In this document: one piece after another, positions 1 through 5,632 of the stretch
Position numbering within the stretch: position 1 is the stretch's first letter
Layout: every line of letters starts with the position of its first letter
Source of the DNA: Ignavibacteria bacterium
GTDB taxonomy: Bacteria; Bacteroidota; Ignavibacteria; UBA10030; UBA6906
Assembly: GCA_029859455.1 (NCBI GenBank)
Contig: JAOUDE010000179.1
Location: 1 to 5,632, forward strand
Direction of reading: 5' to 3'
Length of the DNA: 5,632 nt
Notes under the pieces: generated by a model
Seen by the model: only the letters and a program-made list of their open reading frames with translations
Database searches by the model: none
Told to the model about the DNA's origin: nothing
Position numbers and translations under genes: made by a program

Positions 1-503
1 AGAACAGGATCGAACAGGATCCCCGCACGCAGTATGTGCAGGTCAAAACGGAACAGGGATATTATCATGAACAATCGAAACTGATGTCCCAGTTCATCTG
101 GGTTCTCGGCCTGATCGTCACAATTATTTTCTCGTTTGGGGCGATCATTGGTGCGATGATCACTATGTACGCCTCGGTGGCCAACCGAACAACCGAGATT
201 GGAACACTGAGGTCGCTGGGATTCCTCCGACGATCCATTCTCTCAGCGTTCTTCGTAGAGGCGATGATCCTTTCCCTCGTCGGAGGTCTCGCCGGCGTTG
301 CGCTCGCTTCCGGGATGTCGCTGGTGCGTGTGTCAACCGTCAACTGGGGAACGTTTTCGGAACTGGCGTTCGGTTTCGAACTCTCCCCGGAGATTGTCCT
401 CTATTCACTCCTCTTCTCCGTCATCATGGGATTCATCGGCGGGGTCCTTCCCTCCATCCGGGCCGCACGGCTGAAAATCACATCCTCCCTCCGGGCTTCC
501 TGA
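1..503 (+). CDS. ABC transporter permease, MacB/FtsX family, C-terminal part (5' end outside window)
   Basis: The frame is open from base 3 to the TGA at 501-503, giving 166 residues; the gene starts left of the window. The visible part is the classic FtsX-domain C-terminus: a hydrophobic segment at about fragment residues 31-57, a cytoplasmic loop with the coupling motif EIGTLRSLG (65-73), a second membrane segment (about 83-106), a short outer stretch containing NWGTFSELAF, a third segment (about 129-151), and a basic tail with the family-typical SIRAARL ending. Proteins of this kind pair with a MacB/LolD-like ATPase and move lipoproteins, peptides or small molecules across the envelope, or act by mechanotransmission. 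The substrate cannot be told. Its ATPase, and any membrane-fusion partner, would be expected upstream. The GTG at 36 is an internal codon, since the reading frame is open and family-like before it. Family call is firm; specific function is unknown. Confidence 0.9.
   Translation, partial: NRIEQDPRTQYVQVKTEQGYYHEQSKLMSQFIWVLGLIVTIIFSFGAIIGAMITMYASVANRTTEIGTLRSLGFLRRSILSAFFVEAMILSLVGGLAGVALASGMSLVRVSTVNWGTFSELAFGFELSPEIVLYSLLFSVIMGFIGGVLPSIRAARLKITSSLRAS
2..21 (+). repeat. Two tandem copies of a 10-base unit inside the ABC permease gene
   Basis: GAACAGGATC occurs at 2-11 and again at 12-21, immediately adjacent. Because 10 is not a multiple of 3, the copies are read in different frames and encode different residues (NRI then EQD). 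It may continue left of the window. Most likely chance or a small slippage product. Confidence 0.5.
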
Positions 504-507
504 CCCC

Positions 508-528
508 CGAAGCGGCTCTGCCGTTTCG
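508..528 (+). terminator. GC-rich hairpin after the ABC permease gene, possible terminator
   Basis: Four bases after the permease stop, CGAAGCGGC (508-516) pairs with GCCGTTTCG (520-528) around a TCT loop. This gives nine pairs with one G-T wobble. No T-run follows (next bases are CTGAAAC), so it is not a canonical intrinsic terminator. It may slow polymerase, protect the 3' end, or simply insulate the promoter that begins at the next base. The inverted repeat is seen directly; the function is inferred. Confidence 0.4.
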
Positions 529-557
529 CTGAAACTCTGCGCTCCAGTTCGTATATT
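529..557 (+). promoter_or_regulatory. Sigma70-like promoter for the flippase gene
   Basis: CTGAAA (529-534, 4 of 6 matches to TTGACA) is separated by 17 bases from TATATT (552-557, 5 of 6 matches to TATAAT). It lies in the only noncoding gap on the + strand side. The predicted transcription start, 6 to 8 bases after the -10 box, falls at about 563-566, on or next to the ATG at 566. No Shine-Dalgarno sequence can be seen between the box and the start codon. The match is by eye and the host's promoter consensus is unknown. Confidence 0.45.
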
Positions 558-565
558 ACGGCGGT

Positions 566-2065
566 ATGAAACCGGACGACATCCCAGACGAGGAAGCGCC
601 AGCCGGGCTCCGACCGGATGAGTCCGCCTCGTACCGGGATCGGGCCAGAAAAACGATCCTGACCCAGACCGCGCAGGTCTCTCTCTCGAACATCGTTCTT
701 CAGGTAAGCCGGTTTCTCAAGAACGTTCTCCTCGCCTCCCTGCTCGGCCCCTATCTTTTCGGACTCTGGAGTGCCCTTCAGGCTTTCCTGATCTACGGCG
801 GAAACGTCCATCTGGGCGCATTGAACGGTATGTCCAGGGATCTCCCTCTTGAACGGGGAGCAGGCAATACGGAAACGATCCCCGTCATGGCTGCAACAGC
901 TCTGACATTCTCCCTGATCGCATCAGTCCCAGCCGCGGGAATCATCGCTCTTCTTGCCTGGGCGGTCACAGACGAGGTCCCCTCACTGACGATCCTTCTT
1001 CTTGTACCTCTCATCATTGTTCAGGTGGTCCTGATATTCTTTCAGTCGCTCGTACGCGCCGAAGAGAAATTCCGCGTGATGAGTACGACGATCATCATCG
1101 GGGCGGTTGTGGAACTGGGGGCATCGGTGGCACTCGTCCACGTGATCGGATTCGACGGCGTCCTGCTCGGCCTGCTCGCCGCACACAGCGTCGCTCTTCT
1201 GTATTGTATCTTCCGGAGAAAGGGATTCTCTCTGCGATTCACGATCGACCCGGCTCTGCTGAGGCGGCTCCTCCGTACAGGATTTCCGATCATGCTCGGC
1301 GCATTGACCTACAGTGTGTTCATCACGATCGACCGTCTGACAATAGTCGCCATCGAAGGAAATGAGGCGCTCGGCTTCTACGCGCTCGGGTCCCTTGCCG
1401 TGACGGCGATCGGCTACCTGCCGTCGGCTGTCAATCAGGTGATGTACCCCAAGTTCACAGCTCGCTACGGGGAGACAGGGAAGGCGGGGACGCTGGCCGG
1501 CTATCTCAGGGTTTCATCGATCGGGATGGCCCATGGTATGGGGCTTGTCCTCGGTATCGCAATTCTGGCGCTCCCGCTCATTGCGATTCTCCTTCCGAAA
1601 TTCGAGCCTGGAATACCGGTCGCGCGCATTCTGATCGCGGGCGCTTACTTCCTCTCCCTGCTCGGATCGGCTTCACTGTTTCTGCTGACAATCAACCGTC
1701 AGGTTCTGTTTCTGTTCTCCCTCCTTCTGGCAACCCTCCTCCTCGTGTCGCTGGACATGACGGTCCTCTTATTCGGAGGAGGAATCGAGGGAGTCGCAAT
1801 CGCAACGGCCTCAGCGTATGCACTCTGCTCTATCGGAACGATGAGTTACACCGTTCGGAGATTCCTCCCGGAGGGACCTCCCCCGTTCGGATTCATGCAG
1901 ATGAAACTGGTGGTGCCGTCCCTCCTCGCCACACTCCTGATCCTTTGTTGCGAAGCCATTTCGGCAGGCGGGACAATGACGACGGTCGGGATCAGGCTGT
2001 TTCTCTTCGTCGTGCTCTACGTGCCTGTTTCGTGGAGGATTCTCAGAAAGGAGAACATCTGGTAG
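566..2065 (+). CDS. Polysaccharide/oligosaccharide flippase-like membrane protein (Wzx/MVF-like, MOP superfamily)
   Basis: The 499-residue protein has roughly 12 to 14 hydrophobic segments spread over residues 35-493, in the usual size range of Wzx/RfbX-type flippases. After a charged, Pro/Asp/Glu-rich N-terminus of about 30 residues comes the family-like first repeat, with a basic residue before LLASLLGPYLFGLW (55-68). A second related pattern begins near residue 235 (RTGFPIMLGALTYSVFITID), as expected of the two-bundle MOP fold, in which these proteins move lipid-linked sugars across the inner membrane by alternating access. The basic loop RRKG (217-220) between the halves is probably cytoplasmic. 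The ATG at 566 is the first start codon after the in-frame stop at 530-532, so the start is well supported despite the absence of a ribosome binding site. No glycosyltransferase, polymerase or ligase gene lies in the window, so the substrate cannot be inferred; teichoic, O-antigen, exopolysaccharide or lipid II-like roles all remain possible. It ends convergently with hemL. Confidence 0.85.
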   Translation: MKPDDIPDEEAPAGLRPDESASYRDRARKTILTQTAQVSLSNIVLQVSRFLKNVLLASLLGPYLFGLWSALQAFLIYGGNVHLGALNGMSRDLPLERGAGNTETIPVMAATALTFSLIASVPAAGIIALLAWAVTDEVPSLTILLLVPLIIVQVVLIFFQSLVRAEEKFRVMSTTIIIGAVVELGASVALVHVIGFDGVLLGLLAAHSVALLYCIFRRKGFSLRFTIDPALLRRLLRTGFPIMLGALTYSVFITIDRLTIVAIEGNEALGFYALGSLAVTAIGYLPSAVNQVMYPKFTARYGETGKAGTLAGYLRVSSIGMAHGMGLVLGIAILALPLIAILLPKFEPGIPVARILIAGAYFLSLLGSASLFLLTINRQVLFLFSLLLATLLLVSLDMTVLLFGGGIEGVAIATASAYALCSIGTMSYTVRRFLPEGPPPFGFMQMKLVVPSLLATLLILCCEAISAGGTMTTVGIRLFLFVVLYVPVSWRILRKENIW

Positions 2066-2069
2066 GAAA

Positions 2070-2081
2070 CCCCTTCCGGGG
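2070..2081 (-). terminator. Short GC hairpin between convergent genes, possible terminator of the heme operon
   Basis: Read on the - strand this is CCCC-GGAA-GGGG followed by TTT (2069-2067): a four-pair GC stem closed by a GNRA-type GGAA loop. It lies in the 17-base gap between the flippase stop (2065) and the hemL stop (2083). The stem is short and the T-run is only three bases, so termination here would be weak or Rho-assisted. On the + strand the same bases form CCCC-TTCC-GGGG without a T-run. Confidence 0.3.
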
Positions 2082-2082
2082 A

Positions 2083-3372
2083 TCAGTCAACGGAAAGCGA
2101 TTCGAGTACAGTCCTGTTTGCCGCGATCGTGGCGCTGAGGTCTTCTTCCGAGTGAGCGGCGGACAGAAACGCCGCCTCGAATTGTGAGGGAGGGCCATAG
2201 ATGCCGTGACCGAGCATTGAAACGAAGTAGCGGCCGAATCTGACGGTGTCACAGGCTCCCGCTGTGTCATAATCGGAAACCGGTCTCTCTGAAAAAAACA
2301 ATGTACCCATGGAGCCGACACGCTGATAGGCGCATGCAACCCCTGTCATGCTGATGTTCCTCCGGATCCCCGATTCGAGGAACGCGGCTTTCTTTTCCAG
2401 ATCCGCATAGATCGAGCGATCGCCGTTGAGAATCCGGAGTGTCTCCAGGCCGGCGGCGATTGCAAGAGGATTCCCGGAGAGGGTGCCGGCCTGATACACC
2501 GGCCCCTGCGGAGAGATCATTTCCATAATTTCCTTCTTCCCCCCGTACGCCCCGACAGGAAGGCCGCCACCAATCACTTTTCCGAGTGTCGTCAGATCGG
2601 CCCGGATGTCATATAGCTCCTGGGCCCCGCCCGGCGCAAGCCTGAACCCGGTCATCACCTCGTCCAGAATCAGCACAGTCTGATGCTTCGTACACAATGC
2701 GCGGAGGGCAGGCAGGAACCTATCGCCCGGAGGGACACATCCCATGTTGCCAACGACCGGTTCGACGATCACTGCAGCAACCTTATGGTTGTTCATGAGT
2801 GACTCAACGGAGTTGATATCATTGAACCGGGCGGACAGGGTCGCGGAGACCACGGAGGCCGGGACACCGGGGCTGTCAGGTGTTCCATGAGTCATCGCCC
2901 CGGACCCTGCTTTGATCAGGAACGGATCTGCATGGCCGTGGTAGCAGCCTTCAAACTTGATGATCTTTTCTCGTCCGGTATACGCCCGGGCCAGGCGGAT
3001 CGCGCTCATGGTCGCCTCTGTCCCGGAATTGACCATGCGAACCATTTCGACCGAAGGAACCATGGAACAGATCAGCTCCGCCATTTCGACCTCCCGCTCC
3101 GTTACTGCGCCGAAGCTGGTTCCCCGTTCGGCCGCTCGTTGCACCGCTTCCGTCACGCGTGGGTCGGCATGTCCGAGAATCATCGGTCCCCAGGAGCCGA
3201 TATAATCAATGTATTCGTTGCCATCCACATCCCACAGTTTCGACCCGGCAGCCCGTGCGATGAACCGCGGGCTTCCTCCTACCGAACGGAACGCACGGAC
3301 CGGTGAATTGACGCCGCCCGGGATTCGTTCCACCGCCCTCCTGAACAACTCCTTCGATTGATCCGTTTTCAT
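2083..3372 (-). CDS. hemL: Glutamate-1-semialdehyde 2,1-aminomutase
   Basis: This 429-residue PLP enzyme, of usual length for the family (about 425-430), converts glutamate-1-semialdehyde to 5-aminolevulinate in the cytosol. It is the second step of the C5 route that starts from glutamyl-tRNA. Visible hallmarks are the N-terminal IPGGVNSPVRAF (17-28), the cofactor phosphate-binding SGTEA (116-120), YHGH (144-147), the cofactor-contacting LDEVMTGFR (236-244), and the Schiff-base lysine in TTLGKVIGGGLPVGAYGG. That lysine falls at residue 265, the same number as in the E. coli enzyme, and the C-terminal YGPPSQFEAAFLSAAHS (392-408) is also typical. The ATG at 3372 is chosen because it gives the standard N-terminus; the frame stays open upstream to 3495, but that part overlaps hemB and has no family character. 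It starts 2 bases after the hemB stop. A GGAG (3387-3384) lies 11 bases before the ATG inside the hemB end, so translation probably depends on hemB coupling. It is the last gene of the operon. Confidence 0.97.
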   Translation of the reverse strand: MKTDQSKELFRRAVERIPGGVNSPVRAFRSVGGSPRFIARAAGSKLWDVDGNEYIDYIGSWGPMILGHADPRVTEAVQRAAERGTSFGAVTEREVEMAELICSMVPSVEMVRMVNSGTEATMSAIRLARAYTGREKIIKFEGCYHGHADPFLIKAGSGAMTHGTPDSPGVPASVVSATLSARFNDINSVESLMNNHKVAAVIVEPVVGNMGCVPPGDRFLPALRALCTKHQTVLILDEVMTGFRLAPGGAQELYDIRADLTTLGKVIGGGLPVGAYGGKKEIMEMISPQGPVYQAGTLSGNPLAIAAGLETLRILNGDRSIYADLEKKAAFLESGIRRNISMTGVACAYQRVGSMGTLFFSERPVSDYDTAGACDTVRFGRYFVSMLGHGIYGPPSQFEAAFLSAAHSEEDLSATIAANRTVLESLSVD

Positions 3373-3374
3373 GT

Positions 3375-4367
3375 CTACCCGCGCTCCCGAAGCAGAGACG
3401 CCGCTTCCTTCGCGAAGTAGGTCAGAATAAGATCGGCGCCGGCTCGCCGTATGCTGATAAGGGTCTCCATCATCACCTTCTCCCCGTCGATCCATCCGTT
3501 CCGTGAGGCAGCCTTGATCATCGCATATTCACCGCTCACATTGTAGGCGGCGGTGGGAACGCCAAACCTGCTCTTGACCTCCGCAATCACATCCAGATAG
3601 GGTAGTGCGGGTTTCACCATGACAATATCGGCTCCCTCCTGCAGATCCTGCTCAACCTCACGCATTGCTTCGGCGCGATTGGCCGGATTCATCTGATGCG
3701 ACCGCCTGTCACCAAACGCGGGGGTGCTCTCCGCCGCCTCCCGGAAAGGACCGTAAAAGGCGGATGAATATTTCGCTGCATAGGAAATGATCGGGGTATG
3801 AAGGAAGCCTGCATCATCGAGGGAGCGACGGATGGCACCGACCCGGCCGTCGAACATATCGGAGGGAGCAACCATATCCGCTCCGGCGCGAGCGTGGCTG
3901 AGCGCTTCGCGGACCAGGAGGTCGACCGATTCATCGTTCAGGATCTCACCATCCCTCACGATCCCGCAATGACCGTGTGATGTGTACTCACAGAGGCAGA
4001 CATCGGTAATGAGTACGAGTTCCGGCACCTGCTTCTTCAGGGTCTGAAGAGCTGTTTGAATTATCCCGTTCTCATTGTACGCTTCAGAACCGACTTCGTC
4101 CTTCTTTTCCGGAATGCCGAAGAGAATCACAGCGGGGATCCCCAATCCTCTTACTTCCTCCGCTTCAATGACAAGCTCGTCGACGGAGAGTTGGAACACG
4201 CCGGGCATCGATGATACTTCGTTTCGGATTCCTTTCCCCGGAACCACGAACAGCGGATAGATCAAGTCTGCCGCCGCCAGACGCGTTTCGCTGACCATCG
4301 CCCGGAAGGCCGGGTTCATGCGAAGGCGCCGCAGGCGGGCTGCAGGAAATTCGGAATACGGTGTCAT
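3375..4367 (-). CDS. hemB: Porphobilinogen synthase (5-aminolevulinate dehydratase)
   Basis: This 330-residue enzyme condenses two 5-aminolevulinates into porphobilinogen, the step directly after HemL. Both active-site lysines are present: K199 in SYAAKYSS and K252 in VMVKPALPYLD. The metal site DVCLCEYTSHGHCG carries three cysteines (C124, C126, C134), the signature of zinc-dependent enzymes rather than the aspartate-rich zinc-free type. The N-terminal RLRRLRMNP and the DLIYPLFVVPG segment (34-44) are also characteristic. E237, within RAEAMREVEQDL, sits where the allosteric magnesium glutamate is found in many bacterial enzymes; that assignment is from memory of the family. The ATG at 4367 overlaps the hemG stop as ATGA, and an AAGGA (4383-4379) lies 11 bases upstream. 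The open frame extends to 4463 but those extra 32 residues lie inside hemG and are not family-like. Length matches the usual 320-335. Confidence 0.97.
   Translation of the reverse strand: MTPYSEFPAARLRRLRMNPAFRAMVSETRLAAADLIYPLFVVPGKGIRNEVSSMPGVFQLSVDELVIEAEEVRGLGIPAVILFGIPEKKDEVGSEAYNENGIIQTALQTLKKQVPELVLITDVCLCEYTSHGHCGIVRDGEILNDESVDLLVREALSHARAGADMVAPSDMFDGRVGAIRRSLDDAGFLHTPIISYAAKYSSAFYGPFREAAESTPAFGDRRSHQMNPANRAEAMREVEQDLQEGADIVMVKPALPYLDVIAEVKSRFGVPTAAYNVSGEYAMIKAASRNGWIDGEKVMMETLISIRRAGADLILTYFAKEAASLLRERG
4364..4367 (-). other. ATGA stop/start overlap of hemG and hemB
   Basis: The last base triplet of hemG (TGA, 4366-4364) shares bases with the hemB ATG (4367-4365). This arrangement allows a ribosome ending hemG to restart on hemB. 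With the 2-base gap between hemB and hemL, it indicates one transcript and balanced production of the three enzymes. Confidence 0.85.
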
Positions 4368-5632
4368 CGAGCCTGATTTCCTTTCTCGTGATCGTTGATC
4401 ATCTGCTTCGAAGAGTCCTGACCCAGAATCCGCGTTGCAGTCCGTTCCGCACTCATCACGCAATCGCCGACAGCAATCCCTCCGCGGTAATTGCTGCAGA
4501 TATAGAGGCCGGGGTAGCAGGTTTCGAATGCATCAATCGCTTCGGTGATCGCGTGATACCCGAGATGATACTGCGGGATCGCTCTCGGCCATCTCGTCAC
4601 CGATGTGAAGACCGGATTTCCATTCAGTTGCATGATCTCTTGCAGCTCCTCCACCACCATCCTCACCAGATCGTCATCGTTCCGGTCGAGAACCTGCGGC
4701 TGCCTGGACCCTCCGACGAAGGTGGTCAGAGCTGCGTGGCCCGCCGGAGCGCGCCCTTCGAAGAGAGACGAGGACCAGATGGTCCCGAGGATCGAACGAC
4801 GCTCCTTCGCAGGAACCAGGAACCCGAACCCATCGAGGGCACGGCCGATCGCATCCTCCCTGAATCCGAGGAACACCTCGCCGACGGCCGGATATGAAAT
4901 CTGATCCAGAGCGGAAGAAAGCGACGGAGAGAGCCCGGCAATCAGCCTCCCGGCCACATATGCAGGCGCAGCGAACACAACCGTTCCCGCATCAAGGGTG
5001 TAATCGGAGCCGTTGTCCCGAGCGATGATCCTGTAGCGCTGCTTCCCGTTGCGCGGCTCGCCGGCCAGACACACTTCGGTCACTTCTGTTCCGGTCCTGA
5101 TCCCGCTGCCGATCGCTGAAGAGAGAGCCCGGGGAAACTCCTCCATTCCCTCCCTGAACGAAAACAACTCAGCTTTGTTCTTCGCAGTATCGGAGCGGGC
5201 TTTCCGTTCCTTCCGTCCGCGAACCATGCCGCGTATCAACCCTCCGTAGCGTTCCTCAAGATTGTACAACTTCGGGAACGCCGCGCGTACGCTCAATTCT
5301 TCAGGGTTCCCTGCATACACACCTGCTACAAACGGGTTGATGGCATAATCCAGGAACTCCCTTCCGAGCCGTCGTTCGACAAACTGCGCGATCGATTCCT
5401 CCTCTGCCGCCCTCCCCACAAACGGTTCCTTCAGAAGGCGAAGCTTCCCACCGGTGCTCCAGAGACGGCTGGAAAGAAACGAGCCGGGGGAGGTCGGTAA
5501 CGCGTGCAGCGTCCCGTTTCTGAGGATGAATCGTTTGCCGGCAAGGCGGTTGGCGTACACCCGGTCCGTCAGAATTCCAAGCTCTTCGAACATTGTTCCA
5601 AACAGCGGGGTTGTTTCCAGAGCGCCGTTCGG
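4364..5632 (-). CDS. hemG: Protoporphyrinogen/coproporphyrinogen oxidase, HemG/HemY (PPOX) type, N-terminus outside window
   Basis: Oxygen-dependent FAD enzyme that takes six electrons from protoporphyrinogen IX (or, in coproheme-pathway organisms, coproporphyrinogen III) late in heme synthesis. The 422 visible residues begin with PNGALETTPLFGTMFEELG, matching the family's conserved GPNG...L...ELGL stretch. This shows that the ATG at 5593 is internal and that about 40-50 residues, including the FAD dinucleotide-binding glycine motif, lie beyond the right edge. Other family marks in fragment numbering are NPFVAGVYAGNPEELSVRAA (about 99-118), a GFGFLVP...ILGTIWSSSLFEGRAP block (268-296), WPRAIPQYHLGY (348-359), and the C-terminal FAD-binding PGLYICSNYRGG...GDC...S.ER (374-397). 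It overlaps hemB by ATGA, so the two are probably translationally coupled. Family is certain; which porphyrinogen is the substrate is not decidable here, although the block around SSSLFEGRAP resembles protoporphyrinogen oxidases. The same family is also called hemY, PgoX or CgoX; it is unrelated to E. coli HemG flavodoxin and E. coli HemY. Confidence 0.93.
   Translation of the reverse strand, partial: PNGALETTPLFGTMFEELGILTDRVYANRLAGKRFILRNGTLHALPTSPGSFLSSRLWSTGGKLRLLKEPFVGRAAEEESIAQFVERRLGREFLDYAINPFVAGVYAGNPEELSVRAAFPKLYNLEERYGGLIRGMVRGRKERKARSDTAKNKAELFSFREGMEEFPRALSSAIGSGIRTGTEVTEVCLAGEPRNGKQRYRIIARDNGSDYTLDAGTVVFAAPAYVAGRLIAGLSPSLSSALDQISYPAVGEVFLGFREDAIGRALDGFGFLVPAKERRSILGTIWSSSLFEGRAPAGHAALTTFVGGSRQPQVLDRNDDDLVRMVVEELQEIMQLNGNPVFTSVTRWPRAIPQYHLGYHAITEAIDAFETCYPGLYICSNYRGGIAVGDCVMSAERTATRILGQDSSKQMINDHEKGNQAR

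Noticed and set aside
36..38. GTG as the start of the ABC permease
   Set aside because: The frame is open to the window edge and a start here would leave only three membrane segments with no periplasmic domain; it is an internal codon of a longer gene.
401..811. 136-codon open frame on the - strand
   Set aside because: It spans the ABC permease end, the promoter gap and the flippase start on the opposite strand. It is charged, low in family-like features, and excluded by the strongly supported + strand genes.
2887..3306. 139-codon open frame on the + strand
   Set aside because: It is antisense to the most conserved part of hemL and has no protein-family character.
3373..3495. Extended N-terminus for hemL
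   Set aside because: The frame is open, but these 41 residues overlap hemB and lack HemL similarity; the ATG at 3372 puts the catalytic lysine at the standard position 265.
4368..4463. Extended N-terminus for hemB
   Set aside because: The extra 32 residues are the hemG 3' end read in another frame. The ATG at 4367 gives normal family length and an ATGA overlap.
4361..4897. 178-codon open frame on the + strand
   Set aside because: It lies fully antisense to hemG, has no recognisable domain, and its Arg/His/Pro/Glu-rich composition is typical of a shadow frame in GC-rich DNA.
5591..5593. ATG as the true start of the oxidase
   Set aside because: The 13 codons before it continue the conserved PNG...L family stretch, and the FAD-binding N-terminus would be missing, so the gene begins outside the window.
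1..5632. CRISPR arrays, tRNA or rRNA genes, insertion sequences, phage or defence genes
   Set aside because: I looked for regular repeats, terminal inverted repeats, tRNA-like sequence and characteristic proteins and saw none. Noncoding space is only about 80 bases in total.

Overview
The window is a conserved, gene-dense chromosomal stretch from a moderately GC-rich bacterium. It holds two partial and three complete genes, and almost every base is coding. Heme is made here from glutamate (the C5 route, shown by HemL), and there is a MacB/FtsX-type exporter permease and a Wzx-like flippase. These fit a Gram-negative-type bacterium, perhaps from a poorly cultured lineage, but nothing in the sequence fixes the phylum.

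Left part, + strand. The C-terminal part of an ABC transporter permease of the MacB/FtsX family runs in from outside the window and stops at 503. A 62-base gap follows, holding a GC-rich hairpin (508-528) and directly after it a sigma70-like promoter (CTGAAA, 17 bases, TATATT). Next is a complete 499-residue polytopic membrane protein of the polysaccharide flippase (Wzx/MVF-like) group, 566-2065. Its TATATT box lies only 8 bases before the ATG and no Shine-Dalgarno sequence is visible, so its mRNA may be leaderless.

Right part, - strand. This is a tight heme biosynthesis operon read from right to left: a HemG/HemY-type protoporphyrinogen (or coproporphyrinogen) oxidase missing its N-terminus beyond the right edge, then hemB (porphobilinogen synthase), then hemL (glutamate-1-semialdehyde aminomutase). 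hemG and hemB overlap by ATGA, and hemB and hemL are 2 bases apart. HemL makes 5-aminolevulinate, HemB condenses two of these into porphobilinogen, and the oxidase acts near the end of the pathway, so the transcript joins early and late steps. hemL ends convergently with the flippase gene, 17 bases away, with a small GC hairpin between them.

I see no mobile element, CRISPR array, RNA gene or defence system, and no evidence of a previously undescribed system. The most useful second looks are the possible leaderless flippase transcript, the substrate of the oxidase, and the role of a flippase that has no polysaccharide genes beside it in this window.
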